Assembly: GCA_002492415.1 (NCBI GenBank)
Contig: DKYK01000001.1
Location: 983-13,938, forward strand
Direction of reading: 5' to 3'
DNA: 12,956 bases
DNA from: Christensenella sp. UBA7102
Lineage (GTDB): Bacteria; Bacillota; Clostridia; Christensenellales; UBA1750
Both the position numbers and the translations under genes were made by a program. Positions 5,931 through 12,664 of the stretch are shown here, in pieces; the stretch's first letter is position 1; every line of letters begins with the position of its first letter. The notes beneath the pieces are model-generated. The model saw nothing but the letters and a program-made list of their open reading frames with translations. It was not told the origin of the DNA and searched no databases.

Positions 5931-7724
5931 TCACTCAATCAGGCCGCTCTCCCGCAGCAGGATCTCCAGGTCCGTGCCCTTCACCTTCCTGAGCACAACC
6001 TTGAGCATCTCGCGCTCCTTGAAGCCCAGCTTCACGTCGGTGATCGGCTTTTGGTCGATGGCGTAATAGCAGGCGCGCAGCAGCTCGCGCACGTCATACT
6101 TGCTGCCCCAAACCTCCGGCACGCCGCGATCCACGTTCAGCAGCGTATAGACCGACTCCATGCCCGTGCGCATCGAGTACTCGATGGTGAAAATGGTGTC
6201 GCGGGGCGTCTCGGTGAACTGGCCCAGGAAGGCAAAGTTGACGGAGCCCTCCGGTACCACGCGCGGCCGGTCCTCGTTCTTTCTGGGCTGGAAGAAGGCG
6301 TTGATGTAGGGCATGAAGCAGGTGGTGGTGTTGCAGGCGTCCGCTGCCAGCACGTCGATCCGATCCTCCGATACGCCGATATGGTACAACCACTCTTTGC
6401 AGATCTCCTCGCCGGTGCATTCCCGCATGGGCTTTTTCACGTAATTGCCCGGCTTATTGGTACTAAGAGCGTAAAGCCAGATCAGCACCGTGTTTTTGTC
6501 CTGCGCCTTGAACTGCGGCTGGCGGTTGATGGTCCAGGAGAGATACCAGTTGTCCACGCTGTCCTTGACGGTTACGATGCCGCCGGTCGTCACTTTCCCG
6601 GCGCGGGGGTCGCGCTGGCAGATGTCCATAATGCGGCGGATGATCTCCTCGTTGGAGGTGGCGACTGTCGCGCTCATCCAGTTGGTGGCCTCAATGTCAC
6701 CGCAGAAGGCGTCTGGGTTGCCGAACTCGCCATGGGCGGACTGGGCAGCGATCGCCTTCCACAAATCCCAGGATTCGCCGCGCCCGTTTTCCAGCCTGCT
6801 CAAATCCGGGGCATGGGTCTGGTCGCCATAGCAGGTGGAATCCGTGCAGCAGCCGTTGGTGATGAACACCAGATCATCCTCGATCAGGTCGATGGTCTGC
6901 TGCTGTCCGTCCTTGACATAGACGATCTGGCGGGCAATTTTCCGATCGCCCACCGTCTCGATCACCACGTTCTTTACGTCCATGCCGTATTCAATCCGAA
7001 CGTCGTGGGCCTCCAAATACTTGACCAGCGGCAAAATCAGGCTCTCATACTGGTTGAACTTGGTGAACCGCAGCGCGCTGAAGTCCGGAAGGCCGTCGAT
7101 GTGATGCACATAGCGGCAGAGGTAACGCTTCATCTCCAGGGCGCTGGACCAGCGCTGGAAGGCGAACATCGTCTGCCAATACAGCCAGAAATTCGTCTCC
7201 CAGAAGGAATCGGGCAGCACCTCGGAGATCTTTCTGTCCTCCAGGTCTTTTTCCGGCGTGATGAAGAGCTTGGAGAGCGCCATGGCGGATTCCTTGTCCA
7301 GGCCGAACTTCCTGTCGGTGTGCGCATCCTCGCCCCGGCGGACGGTGGCGCGGCACAGCGAATAGTTGGGGTCGTGCTTGTTGAGCCAATAATACTCGTC
7401 CAGCACGGACGCGCCGGGCGTCTCCAGCGAGGGCACATCGCGGAACATGTCCCACATGACCTCAAAGTGGTTGTCCATTTCCCGGCCGCCGCGCATGAAG
7501 AAACCCTTGGTCACATCCCTGCGGCCGTCGCAGCTGCCGCCCGCAAGTTCCAGCTTTTCCAGCAGGTGGATGTGCTCTCCCTTCATCTGGCCATCGCGCA
7601 CCAGATAGAAAGCGGCGGTCAGACCGGCCAGCCCCGTGCCGATGATGTAGGCAGATTTCTTGTCAACGCCCTCGGGCTTTTCGGGATGGGCAAAGGATTC
7701 ATACGTACCAGCGGAATAATACAT
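5931..7724 (-). CDS. ohyA: Oleate hydratase (myosin-cross-reactive-antigen family)
   Basis: FAD-dependent hydratase that adds water across the cis-9 double bond of oleic acid to give 10-hydroxystearic acid, and acts on related unsaturated fatty acids. It is 597 residues, the usual family length. The FAD-binding Rossmann motif is AYIIGTGLAGLTAAFYLVRDG (about 25-45). MRGGREMDNHFEVMW (77-91) carries Glu82, and the segment EMKRY ends at Tyr201; these positions coincide with the catalytic Glu82/Tyr201 pair known from the S. aureus enzyme. The C-terminal half holds FLGQFTETPRDTIFTIEYS, another family block. AGGAGG lies about 8 nt before the ATG. In Firmicutes the enzyme detoxifies host unsaturated fatty acids. 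It has its own promoter; a TetR gene lies immediately upstream on the same strand and is a candidate regulator. Confidence 0.96.
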   Translation of the reverse strand: MYYSAGTYESFAHPEKPEGVDKKSAYIIGTGLAGLTAAFYLVRDGQMKGEHIHLLEKLELAGGSCDGRRDVTKGFFMRGGREMDNHFEVMWDMFRDVPSLETPGASVLDEYYWLNKHDPNYSLCRATVRRGEDAHTDRKFGLDKESAMALSKLFITPEKDLEDRKISEVLPDSFWETNFWLYWQTMFAFQRWSSALEMKRYLCRYVHHIDGLPDFSALRFTKFNQYESLILPLVKYLEAHDVRIEYGMDVKNVVIETVGDRKIARQIVYVKDGQQQTIDLIEDDLVFITNGCCTDSTCYGDQTHAPDLSRLENGRGESWDLWKAIAAQSAHGEFGNPDAFCGDIEATNWMSATVATSNEEIIRRIMDICQRDPRAGKVTTGGIVTVKDSVDNWYLSWTINRQPQFKAQDKNTVLIWLYALSTNKPGNYVKKPMRECTGEEICKEWLYHIGVSEDRIDVLAADACNTTTCFMPYINAFFQPRKNEDRPRVVPEGSVNFAFLGQFTETPRDTIFTIEYSMRTGMESVYTLLNVDRGVPEVWGSKYDVRELLRACYYAIDQKPITDVKLGFKEREMLKVVLRKVKGTDLEILLRESGLIE

Positions 7725-7759
7725 CTTCGCAGCCTCCTGTTGTTCTGTTGATATCTCTA

Positions 7760-7787
7760 TTATATCCGGACGCAGGGAGTTTCCAAT
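7760..7787 (-). promoter_or_regulatory. Sigma-A promoter of the oleate hydratase gene
   Basis: A perfect TATAAT (7760-7765) is preceded after 16 nt by TTGGAA (7782-7787). The predicted start is near 7753, giving a short leader of about 28 nt that ends in the AGGAGG site. The promoter begins right after the long hairpin that closes the TetR gene. CAACAG occurs twice in the leader, two bases apart, but no symmetric TetR-type operator is obvious. Confidence 0.7.
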
Positions 7788-7796
7788 AAACAGAAG

Positions 7797-7831
7797 GCGC
7801 CGCGTGATGAAAGTTCCATCACGCGGCGCCC
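7797..7831 (-). terminator. 14-bp perfect hairpin between tetR and ohyA
   Basis: GGCGCCGCGTGATG (7797-7810) is exactly complementary to 7818-7831, with a 7-nt loop. On the minus strand the stem is followed by TTCTGTTTATT, a broken U-run. The position, about 40 nt after the TetR stop codon and just ahead of the ohyA -35, fits a terminator for the upstream operon. The poor U-run leaves open some read-through, or a role as a protein-binding site. Confidence 0.7.
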
Positions 7832-7869
7832 AGTGCAGAATTTTTTATCAAAACCGGCAAAATGCTCAA

Positions 7870-8424
7870 TCACACGCTGAACCGCTGCAGGCCCTGTACC
7901 ACATTTCCCTTGATCAGCGTCGCCAGACGGCTCACCAACTCCCGCGGATCCTGCTGCATGTCGTCCTTGATCCAGTCCAGCATCAGCCCGACAAAGACAT
8001 AGGAATACACGCGCGCAATAAACGCCTTGTCCTCGTCTCGAACGGTCATGCCGGCGGCCTCTTCGTTGATGACGTCCAGCAACAGGCGGTCCACCAGCGG
8101 CTTGAGGTATTGCTCCACCTGTTCCTGATGCACGCAGCGGTACACGTTCATAATGAAGGGCTTGTTGGCCTGCACGGCCTCAAAAATCTGCAGAAAGCCC
8201 TCCTGCCAGGTGTCGTAGGTCCTCTTTTCCTCCAGCGCAGCCCTCGCGTCCTCCAGGCACGCCCACTCCACCAGGTCGTAAATGTCCTTGAAGTGATAGT
8301 AGAAGGTCATGCGGTTGATGCCGCAGTCCTCGGCAATATCGTTGATGGTGATCTTCGTCAGGGGCTTTTTCAGCAGCAGTCGCTTCAAGGACTGCTCGAT
8401 GGCCCGCTTGGTGATCTGGGACAT
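7870..8424 (-). CDS. TetR-family transcriptional regulator
   Basis: A 184-residue regulator. The N-terminal HTH domain (about 1-55) reads SQITKRAIEQSLKRLL, then LTKITINDIAEDCGINRMTFYYHFKDIYDLVEW, with the recognition helix near 35-45. The remaining alpha-helical domain would bind an unknown ligand and form the dimer. The HTH type and the short C-terminal domain recall DhaS-like TetR proteins. The ATG at 8424 is preferred because GGAGGAGGG lies 9 nt upstream; starting at 8523 would add a non-conserved extension overlapping the previous gene. It lies directly upstream of ohyA, so a repressor responding to fatty acids or acyl-CoA is plausible, but nothing in the sequence proves the target. Confidence 0.92.
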   Translation of the reverse strand: MSQITKRAIEQSLKRLLLKKPLTKITINDIAEDCGINRMTFYYHFKDIYDLVEWACLEDARAALEEKRTYDTWQEGFLQIFEAVQANKPFIMNVYRCVHQEQVEQYLKPLVDRLLLDVINEEAAGMTVRDEDKAFIARVYSYVFVGLMLDWIKDDMQQDPRELVSRLATLIKGNVVQGLQRFSV

Positions 8425-8442
8425 ATCCCATTTCCCTCCTCC

Positions 8443-8486
8443 AAAAAACGGCAGCGCAGCCTCCGGAAAGCGGCTTTTCCCGCTGC
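8443..8486 (-). terminator. Possible intrinsic terminator between racemase and tetR
   Basis: On the minus strand GCAGCG, which starts at the last base of the racemase stop codon (8486), pairs with CGCTGC (8451-8456), then CG and six T residues (8443-8448). Inside, GGAAA pairs with TTTCC. The outer stem is 6 bp and the interior has an 8-nt unpaired side, so it is weaker than the other terminators here. The tetR ribosome-binding site follows at once, so it could work as an attenuator. Confidence 0.5.
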
Positions 8487-9181
8487 TACGGCCGCAGAAT
8501 TTCTTCCACCAGCGCGTCGACATGGATGCGCAGCGTATCCAGGCAGGGTACGGGCGTCACCTCGTCGCTGAGCAGCAGCGGCAGCTCCGTGCAGCCCAGC
8601 GCCACCGCCTCAATGCCCTGCTCCGCCTGCATTTTCTTGATGATGCGCAAAAATCCTTCGCGCGTCTCCTCCCGCACCGCGCCGCGCTCCAGTTCGCCCT
8701 CGATGTGCGCCTGGATCCATTCCCGCTCGGCCGCGTCCGGCGCCGCCACGCGGATGCCCGCCTTCTCAAAGGGCTCACGGAAAAAGTCGCCCTCCATCGT
8801 AAAGCGCGTGCCCAGCAGCCCCAGCGCGCGCACACCCCGGCGCAGCGCACCGTCGCGCGCCGCATCCACAATGCTCACCAACGGCAGGCTTGCCCGCCGC
8901 GCCAGGCCGTCGAACACCACGTGCGGCGTGTTGGCCGACAGCGCCGCAAAGTCGCAGCCGCAGGCGGTCAGGTTGTCCAGCGCGCGCAGCAGATAGTCGG
9001 TCAGCTCGTCATACTTTCCCTGTGCACACAGCCCCAGCACAGTGAATACATCCACGCTTTCGATGGTCAGCGGCGGAAAGACGTCGCGCCCCAGCCGCCG
9101 CTGCACGCCGTAGACGATGCCCATGTAGTATGGCACAGTGGATTCCGGCCCCATGCCGCCCACCAGCCCCAGCTTTCTCAT
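8486..9181 (-). CDS. Aspartate/glutamate racemase-family protein
   Basis: A 231-residue protein of the Asp/Glu racemase fold, related to broad-specificity amino-acid racemases such as E. coli YgeA. It starts MRKLGLVGGMGPESTVPYY, the family signature. The second catalytic site is intact (GCTELPLL, Cys197). At the first site the usual Cys-Asn-Thr reads Ala83-Asn84-Thr85 (LSANTPH), whereas YgeA has Thr there and classical racemases have Cys. The likely activity is interconversion of L- and D-amino acids by a one-cysteine mechanism, or another reaction of the superfamily; the substrate is unknown. GAGGGAGG lies about 10 nt before the ATG, partly within a stable hairpin (9188-9229). It follows the AraC gene by 75 nt and precedes tetR by 61 nt. 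Confidence 0.87.
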   Translation of the reverse strand: MRKLGLVGGMGPESTVPYYMGIVYGVQRRLGRDVFPPLTIESVDVFTVLGLCAQGKYDELTDYLLRALDNLTACGCDFAALSANTPHVVFDGLARRASLPLVSIVDAARDGALRRGVRALGLLGTRFTMEGDFFREPFEKAGIRVAAPDAAEREWIQAHIEGELERGAVREETREGFLRIIKKMQAEQGIEAVALGCTELPLLLSDEVTPVPCLDTLRIHVDALVEEILRP

Positions 9182-9187
9182 ACCAAA

Positions 9188-9229
9188 ACAGCCTCCCTCT
9201 TCCCGCAGGGCGCGGGGATGGAAGGCTGT
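9188..9229 (-). promoter_or_regulatory. Hairpin masking the racemase ribosome-binding site
   Basis: On the minus strand ACAGCCTTCC (9220-9229) pairs with GGGAGGCTGT (9188-9197), 10 bp with one G-U, and within it CCCGC pairs with GCGGG. The 3' arm contains the racemase GAGGGAGG site, and four T residues follow. It may lower racemase translation, or act as a weak terminator after the AraC gene. Structure predicted by eye only. Confidence 0.55.
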
Positions 9230-9256
9230 ATTCGACGCAGCGGGAGCGCATTCCTT

Positions 9257-10075
9257 CTAATCGGCGTACATCGCGCGGAATTCCGAGGGCGTCATGCCCT
9301 CCAGGCGCTTGAAGTTGTAGCAAAAATAGCTGCTGTTCTCCATGCCCACCTTCTGCCCGACCTCGGCAATGCGGTATTCAGGGCGGATCAGATAGCGCTT
9401 GGAGATCTGGATGCGCCGTTTGAGTATGTACTGAAAGGGCCGCTCGCCCGTGCAGTCCTTGAACACACGGCAGAAGTGCTGCGGCGTCAGATTCATCTGC
9501 GCGGCGAGCTCCTCCAGCGTAATGACGTCGGCCAGGTGCTCCTCGATGTAGTCCAGCACGGGGCGCAGCTTGGGCGCCTTGTGGTACTGCTGCAGCAGCT
9601 GCTCGCGCTTAATCATGCTGTATTCCGTCAGGATCCGGTAGACGTAGGGGCTGGCCTTGAGCTGGCCGAACACGTGGTCCGCATGCAACTCGGTGAAGAT
9701 GCTGTGGAAGATCGCGTCAAAGCGGGTGGGATCGGGCAGCTCCACCACGCAGGCCTGCGTAAGGCCCAGGTTGCGCAGGGTCACGTCCAGGCAGGTGCCG
9801 TCGATGCACAGCCAGTTGGTGCTCCAGTCGCCGGACACCGGCCAGTAGTCGTGCGGCACAAACTTGGGCAGCAGGAAACAGGTGCCCGGGTGGATGTCGT
9901 AGATGCGGCCGTCCACCCGCAGCTGGCCCTCGCCCTGGGCGCCGTAGATGATGTGGGTGTTGGTGTTGCCCTCGTCGCGCTTGCGACGCATCTGCCGCTG
10001 CGCCGAGCCGATGGCATGGATCACAAAGGGGAGTTCAAGACTGCTGTGGTTGGGAAACATGGCCTCCGGCTTCAT
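9257..10075 (-). CDS. AraC-family transcriptional regulator with cupin-like sensor domain
   Basis: A 272-residue regulator. The N-terminal half (about 15-110) has the AraC-type cupin layout (HIIYGAQGEGQLRVDGRIYDI, then HPGTCFLLPKFVPHDYWP) and would bind a small ligand. The C-terminal half (about 168-272) holds two HTH motifs: ITLEELAAQMNLTPQHFCRVFKDCTG (185-210) and YRIAEVGQKVGMENSSYFCYNFKRLEGMTPSEF (234-266), the family signature. GAGGGGG lies 5 nt before the ATG. It starts 10 nt after the MATE stop codon, so the two are very probably co-transcribed, and the regulator may control the pump and itself. The ligand is unknown. Confidence 0.93.
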   Translation of the reverse strand: MKPEAMFPNHSSLELPFVIHAIGSAQRQMRRKRDEGNTNTHIIYGAQGEGQLRVDGRIYDIHPGTCFLLPKFVPHDYWPVSGDWSTNWLCIDGTCLDVTLRNLGLTQACVVELPDPTRFDAIFHSIFTELHADHVFGQLKASPYVYRILTEYSMIKREQLLQQYHKAPKLRPVLDYIEEHLADVITLEELAAQMNLTPQHFCRVFKDCTGERPFQYILKRRIQISKRYLIRPEYRIAEVGQKVGMENSSYFCYNFKRLEGMTPSEFRAMYAD

Positions 10076-10085
10076 CGCGTCCCCC

Positions 10086-11471
10086 TCACTGCTGCGCGCG
10101 GAGCAGTTCGTCCTGCGCCTGCATTCGCTTCATCTCGCGCATGGTGCCGATGACCAGCGGAATGCTCAGGCCCAAGGAGAGGATGTCGGCCACCATCTGG
10201 CTGATCTGCACGCCGAACAGGTCGAAAACCTGCGGCAGGATGAGAATGGCGGGCACGAAAAACAGCCCGCTCCTCGCCGCCGCCACAATCGAGGCGCGCA
10301 CGGGCTTGCCGATGGTCTGCAGCATCATGTTCGCGCCCACGATAAAGGCTGTAAAGGGATAGACGACGCACTGCAGCCGCAGCGACAGCGCGCCGATCTC
10401 GATCACCTCCAGGTCCTCCTTGCGGAAGATGGCGATGATGCTCGGCGCAAAGACGATGCCCACCGTGCAGAACACCACCAGCAGGCAGAAGCCCAGCGTC
10501 ACCGTGAACCAGAAGGCTTTGCGCACGCGGTCAAAACGGCGCGCGCCGTAGTTGAAGCCGCACACCGGCTGGAAACCCTGCCCAAGGCCGATGACCGCGG
10601 AGTTTGCAAACATCAGCACGCGGGTGACGATGGACATGCCCGCAATCGCCGCGTCGCCATAGATGCCCGCTGCGTAGTTCAGGCAGATGGTCGCGACCGA
10701 ACCCAGCCCCTGGCGGAACAGCGAGGGCGTACCGCCGCGGATGATCTCCTTATAGATGGCCCAGCTGGGCTTGAACTCCCGAAGATGGATGGCGATGTTG
10801 CCGCCGCGGGTGCAGCCGCGCAGCAGCAGGCAGAAGGACACGATCTGGCTCAGGATGGTGGCCAGCGCCGCGCCCGCCACGCCCATGTCCAGCACGAAGA
10901 TGAACAGCGGGTCCAGCGCGATGTTGAGGATCGCGCCCGCGCCCATGCCGATCATGCCGTAAAATGCGCTGCCCTGGAAGCGCAGCTGGTTGTTGAGCAC
11001 GAGCGAGGCGCACATAAAGGGCGTGCCGATGAGGATGAAGCGCGCATAGTCCCTGGCGTAGGGCGCGATGGTTGGCGTGGCGCCCAGCAGGTTCACCAGG
11101 CCGCCCAGGCACAGCAGGCAGCAGGCGCCGAACACCGCGCCGGCAATCAGCGCCGAGACAAAGCCCGTGGTGGCCATGCGGCGCGCGGAATCCACGTCGC
11201 CCTTGCCCAGCGTGCGCGAGATGTAGTTGCCTGAGCCGTGTCCGAAGGTAAAGCCCAGCGCCTGAATGATGCTCATCAGCGGGAACACCACGCCCACCGC
11301 CGCCGTCGCCGACGTGCCGATGCGCCCCACAAAAAAGGTGTCCGCCATGTTGTAAAAGGATGTGATGAGCATAGAGATGATGGAGGGAACTGCCATCTCC
11401 AGCACGAGCCTGGGCACCGGCTGTTCGGTCAGATAGATGCGCTTCTCTTCCGGGTCTGTGAAGGTCTTCAA
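10086..11471 (-). CDS. MATE-family multidrug efflux transporter
   Basis: A 461-residue, twelve-helix antiporter that exports cationic compounds using a Na+ or H+ gradient. Family signatures are seen in both internally related halves: LVLEMAVPSIISMLITSFYN and ADTFFVGRIGTSATAAVGV in the first, and GLGQGFQPVCGFNYGARRFDRVRKAF in the second. The N-terminus and layout resemble the MepA/DinF-like branch common in Firmicutes. AGGGAGG lies 8 nt before the ATG. It heads a same-strand run with the AraC regulator 10 nt behind. Substrates cannot be told from the sequence. Confidence 0.95.
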   Translation of the reverse strand: MKTFTDPEEKRIYLTEQPVPRLVLEMAVPSIISMLITSFYNMADTFFVGRIGTSATAAVGVVFPLMSIIQALGFTFGHGSGNYISRTLGKGDVDSARRMATTGFVSALIAGAVFGACCLLCLGGLVNLLGATPTIAPYARDYARFILIGTPFMCASLVLNNQLRFQGSAFYGMIGMGAGAILNIALDPLFIFVLDMGVAGAALATILSQIVSFCLLLRGCTRGGNIAIHLREFKPSWAIYKEIIRGGTPSLFRQGLGSVATICLNYAAGIYGDAAIAGMSIVTRVLMFANSAVIGLGQGFQPVCGFNYGARRFDRVRKAFWFTVTLGFCLLVVFCTVGIVFAPSIIAIFRKEDLEVIEIGALSLRLQCVVYPFTAFIVGANMMLQTIGKPVRASIVAAARSGLFFVPAILILPQVFDLFGVQISQMVADILSLGLSIPLVIGTMREMKRMQAQDELLRAQQ

Positions 11472-11512
11472 TGAATCATGCCTCCCTGCGTCTATGAGTA
11501 ATCGTTTACATT

Positions 11513-11541
11513 ATTATACCTAAATTTTTCTGAAAGCGCAA
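11513..11541 (-). promoter_or_regulatory. Probable sigma-A promoter of the MATE-AraC operon
   Basis: A perfect TATAAT (11513-11518) with a weak TTGCGC -35 (11536-11541) 17 nt upstream. A weak -35 fits an activator-dependent promoter, as expected for AraC control. Just downstream, GTAA and TTAC form a small dyad (11498-11509) that might be an operator. The predicted start is near 11506. Confidence 0.6.
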
Positions 11542-11551
11542 CCCATCCGGT

Positions 11552-11705
11552 TGTCAAAAAACAGGCAGGTACGCTTGGGGGGGCATGTAGGGGCGCAAGC
11601 CCCTTGACCTCCATTCGCAGGCGGGGGCAGATTTATGTGCGGCGCGGCCGCGCGCGAATTTTTCTGCAGCACGCATAGAGTCCGGCTGTTTTTCGTTTTT
11701 CGTTT
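11552..11705. other. Intergenic spacer between divergent MATE and E2-like genes
   Basis: No gene is seen here. It holds a run of seven Gs (11577-11583), a small hairpin AGGGGC-GCAA-GCCCCT (11589-11604) with a GNRA tetraloop, a 12-bp palindrome GCGCGGCCGCGC (11642-11653) and two TTTTTCG repeats just before the next promoter. None of these has a clear function, and no ribosome-binding site or coding frame with family features was found. Confidence 0.6.
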
Positions 11706-11709
11706 ATTG

Positions 11710-11738
11710 TTGAAATAAAGCGGATTTTATGTTAAAAT
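11710..11738 (+). promoter_or_regulatory. Sigma-A promoter of the E2-like gene, flanked by ATTGT-type sites
   Basis: TTGAAA (11710-11715) and TAAAAT (11733-11738) are 17 nt apart, with TGT before the -10 giving an extended element. The start should be near 11745, a leader of about 28 nt. ATTGTTG (11706-11712), ATTGTCG (11737-11743) and an inverted ATTGTTG (11744-11750) overlap the -35, the -10 and the start point, a layout typical of a repressor operator. Confidence 0.65.
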
Positions 11739-11772
11739 TGTCGCAACAATCCCACAGAAAGCGAGTGCTGCT

Positions 11773-12636
11773 ATGCTGTTTACCCGAAGCGACGGCCGAC
11801 TGGTGCGCACTATGCCCGCCATGCAGAAGATCATTCCGTACATCATGCGCTCCCGCGCCGCCTCCATCAATCTGTTTCAGCACCGGTTGGACTGCGCCGG
11901 CATCGACAGCTACATCACCGCTCACGAAGTGAACGGCCGCAGGACCATCTCCGCCATGCACATCATCATCGCGGCCATTGTGCGCACCATCGCGCAGCGC
12001 CCACAGCTCAACCGCTTTGTGATGCACGGGCGCGTCTATGCGCGCAGCGCCATCGTCGTCAGCTTTGTCATTCACCGCTCGCTGCGCATTGAGGACGGCG
12101 GCACCACCGTCAAGCTGACCTTTGACGGAACCGAGTCGCTCCCACAGGTGGCCGCCCGCATCGACGAGGCTGTCGCGCGGGAGACCGCCTCTATGGACGT
12201 GCGCAACCCCACAGACGAGCTGGCCGAGTGGTTCATGCGCTTGCCCGCCTTTTTGCTGCGCCCCCTCATCGGCTTTGTGATGGGTTTGGACCGCTACAAC
12301 CTGCTGCCCGGCCCCGTGCTGGACGCCAGCCCCTTCCATGCTTCGGTGTTCCTGACGAACCTGAAATCCCTGGGCATTGACTCCGTGTATCATCACCAGT
12401 ATGAGTTTGGCACCAACGGTTTGTTTTTGTCCATGGGCAAGGAGCAGCCTGCCGTCGTAGCCTGTGCCGACGGCACCGTGCGCGTGCGACGCATGATGAA
12501 CCTCAACTTCTCCCTGGACGAGCGCTTCTGCGACGGTCTCTACTTCGCCCGTTCCGTCAAGCTGCTCAATAAATACCTCAAGGACCCTGCCCTGCTCGAC
12601 GCTCCGCTGGATCGCATTGAGCAGGACATGCCCTGA
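11773..12636 (+). CDS. Stand-alone E2/CAT-fold acyltransferase-like protein lacking the catalytic His
   Basis: A 287-residue protein resembling only the catalytic domain of 2-oxoacid dehydrogenase E2 (dihydrolipoyl acyltransferase). Family features are MHIIIAAIVRTIAQRPQLNRF (62-82), SFVIHRSL (97-104) and SVFLTNLKSLGIDSVYHHQY, then GTNGLFLSMG (191-222). The active-site HxxxDG reads ERFCDG (250-255), with Glu in place of the catalytic His. There is no lipoyl or E1/E3-binding domain and no E1 or E3 gene nearby, so it is not part of a normal dehydrogenase complex. From memory, a family of clostridial proteins with (D)ER.CDG exists, so the change is probably ancestral. Residues about 156-175 are hydrophobic. 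The function is unknown; acyl or CoA binding without acetyl transfer is possible. The ATG at 11773 has a weak ribosome-binding site. Confidence 0.78.
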   Translation: MLFTRSDGRLVRTMPAMQKIIPYIMRSRAASINLFQHRLDCAGIDSYITAHEVNGRRTISAMHIIIAAIVRTIAQRPQLNRFVMHGRVYARSAIVVSFVIHRSLRIEDGGTTVKLTFDGTESLPQVAARIDEAVARETASMDVRNPTDELAEWFMRLPAFLLRPLIGFVMGLDRYNLLPGPVLDASPFHASVFLTNLKSLGIDSVYHHQYEFGTNGLFLSMGKEQPAVVACADGTVRVRRMMNLNFSLDERFCDGLYFARSVKLLNKYLKDPALLDAPLDRIEQDMP

Positions 12637-12664
12637 CCTTTGATTTTGAAAGGAGCTTCCCTCC

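Noticed and set aside
6051..7751. 566-codon open frame on the plus strand opposite oleate hydratase
   Set aside because: It mirrors a well-supported gene, has low-complexity composition rich in His/Gln/Val/Gly, and shows no family motif. Long antisense frames are common in G+C-rich DNA.
8425..8523. Longer TetR start at 8523
   Set aside because: The added 33 residues overlap the racemase gene and do not resemble TetR N-termini; ATG 8424 has a good ribosome-binding site.
8309..10153. 614-codon plus-strand open frame spanning tetR, racemase and AraC
   Set aside because: It crosses three supported minus-strand genes and their intergenic gaps and has no recognisable domain.
9948..11234. 428-codon plus-strand open frame opposite the MATE gene
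   Set aside because: It is rich in Arg/Ala/His/Gln with no motif, and lies antisense to a clear transporter.
11551..11558. Perfect TTGACA on the minus strand upstream of the MATE gene
   Set aside because: No -10 lies at the right distance (TTCAGA at 17 nt); the TTGCGC/TATAAT pair is better placed.
11642..11653. GCGCGGCCGCGC palindrome as a possible regulatory site
   Set aside because: Such palindromes are expected in G+C-rich DNA, and it is not placed near a promoter element.
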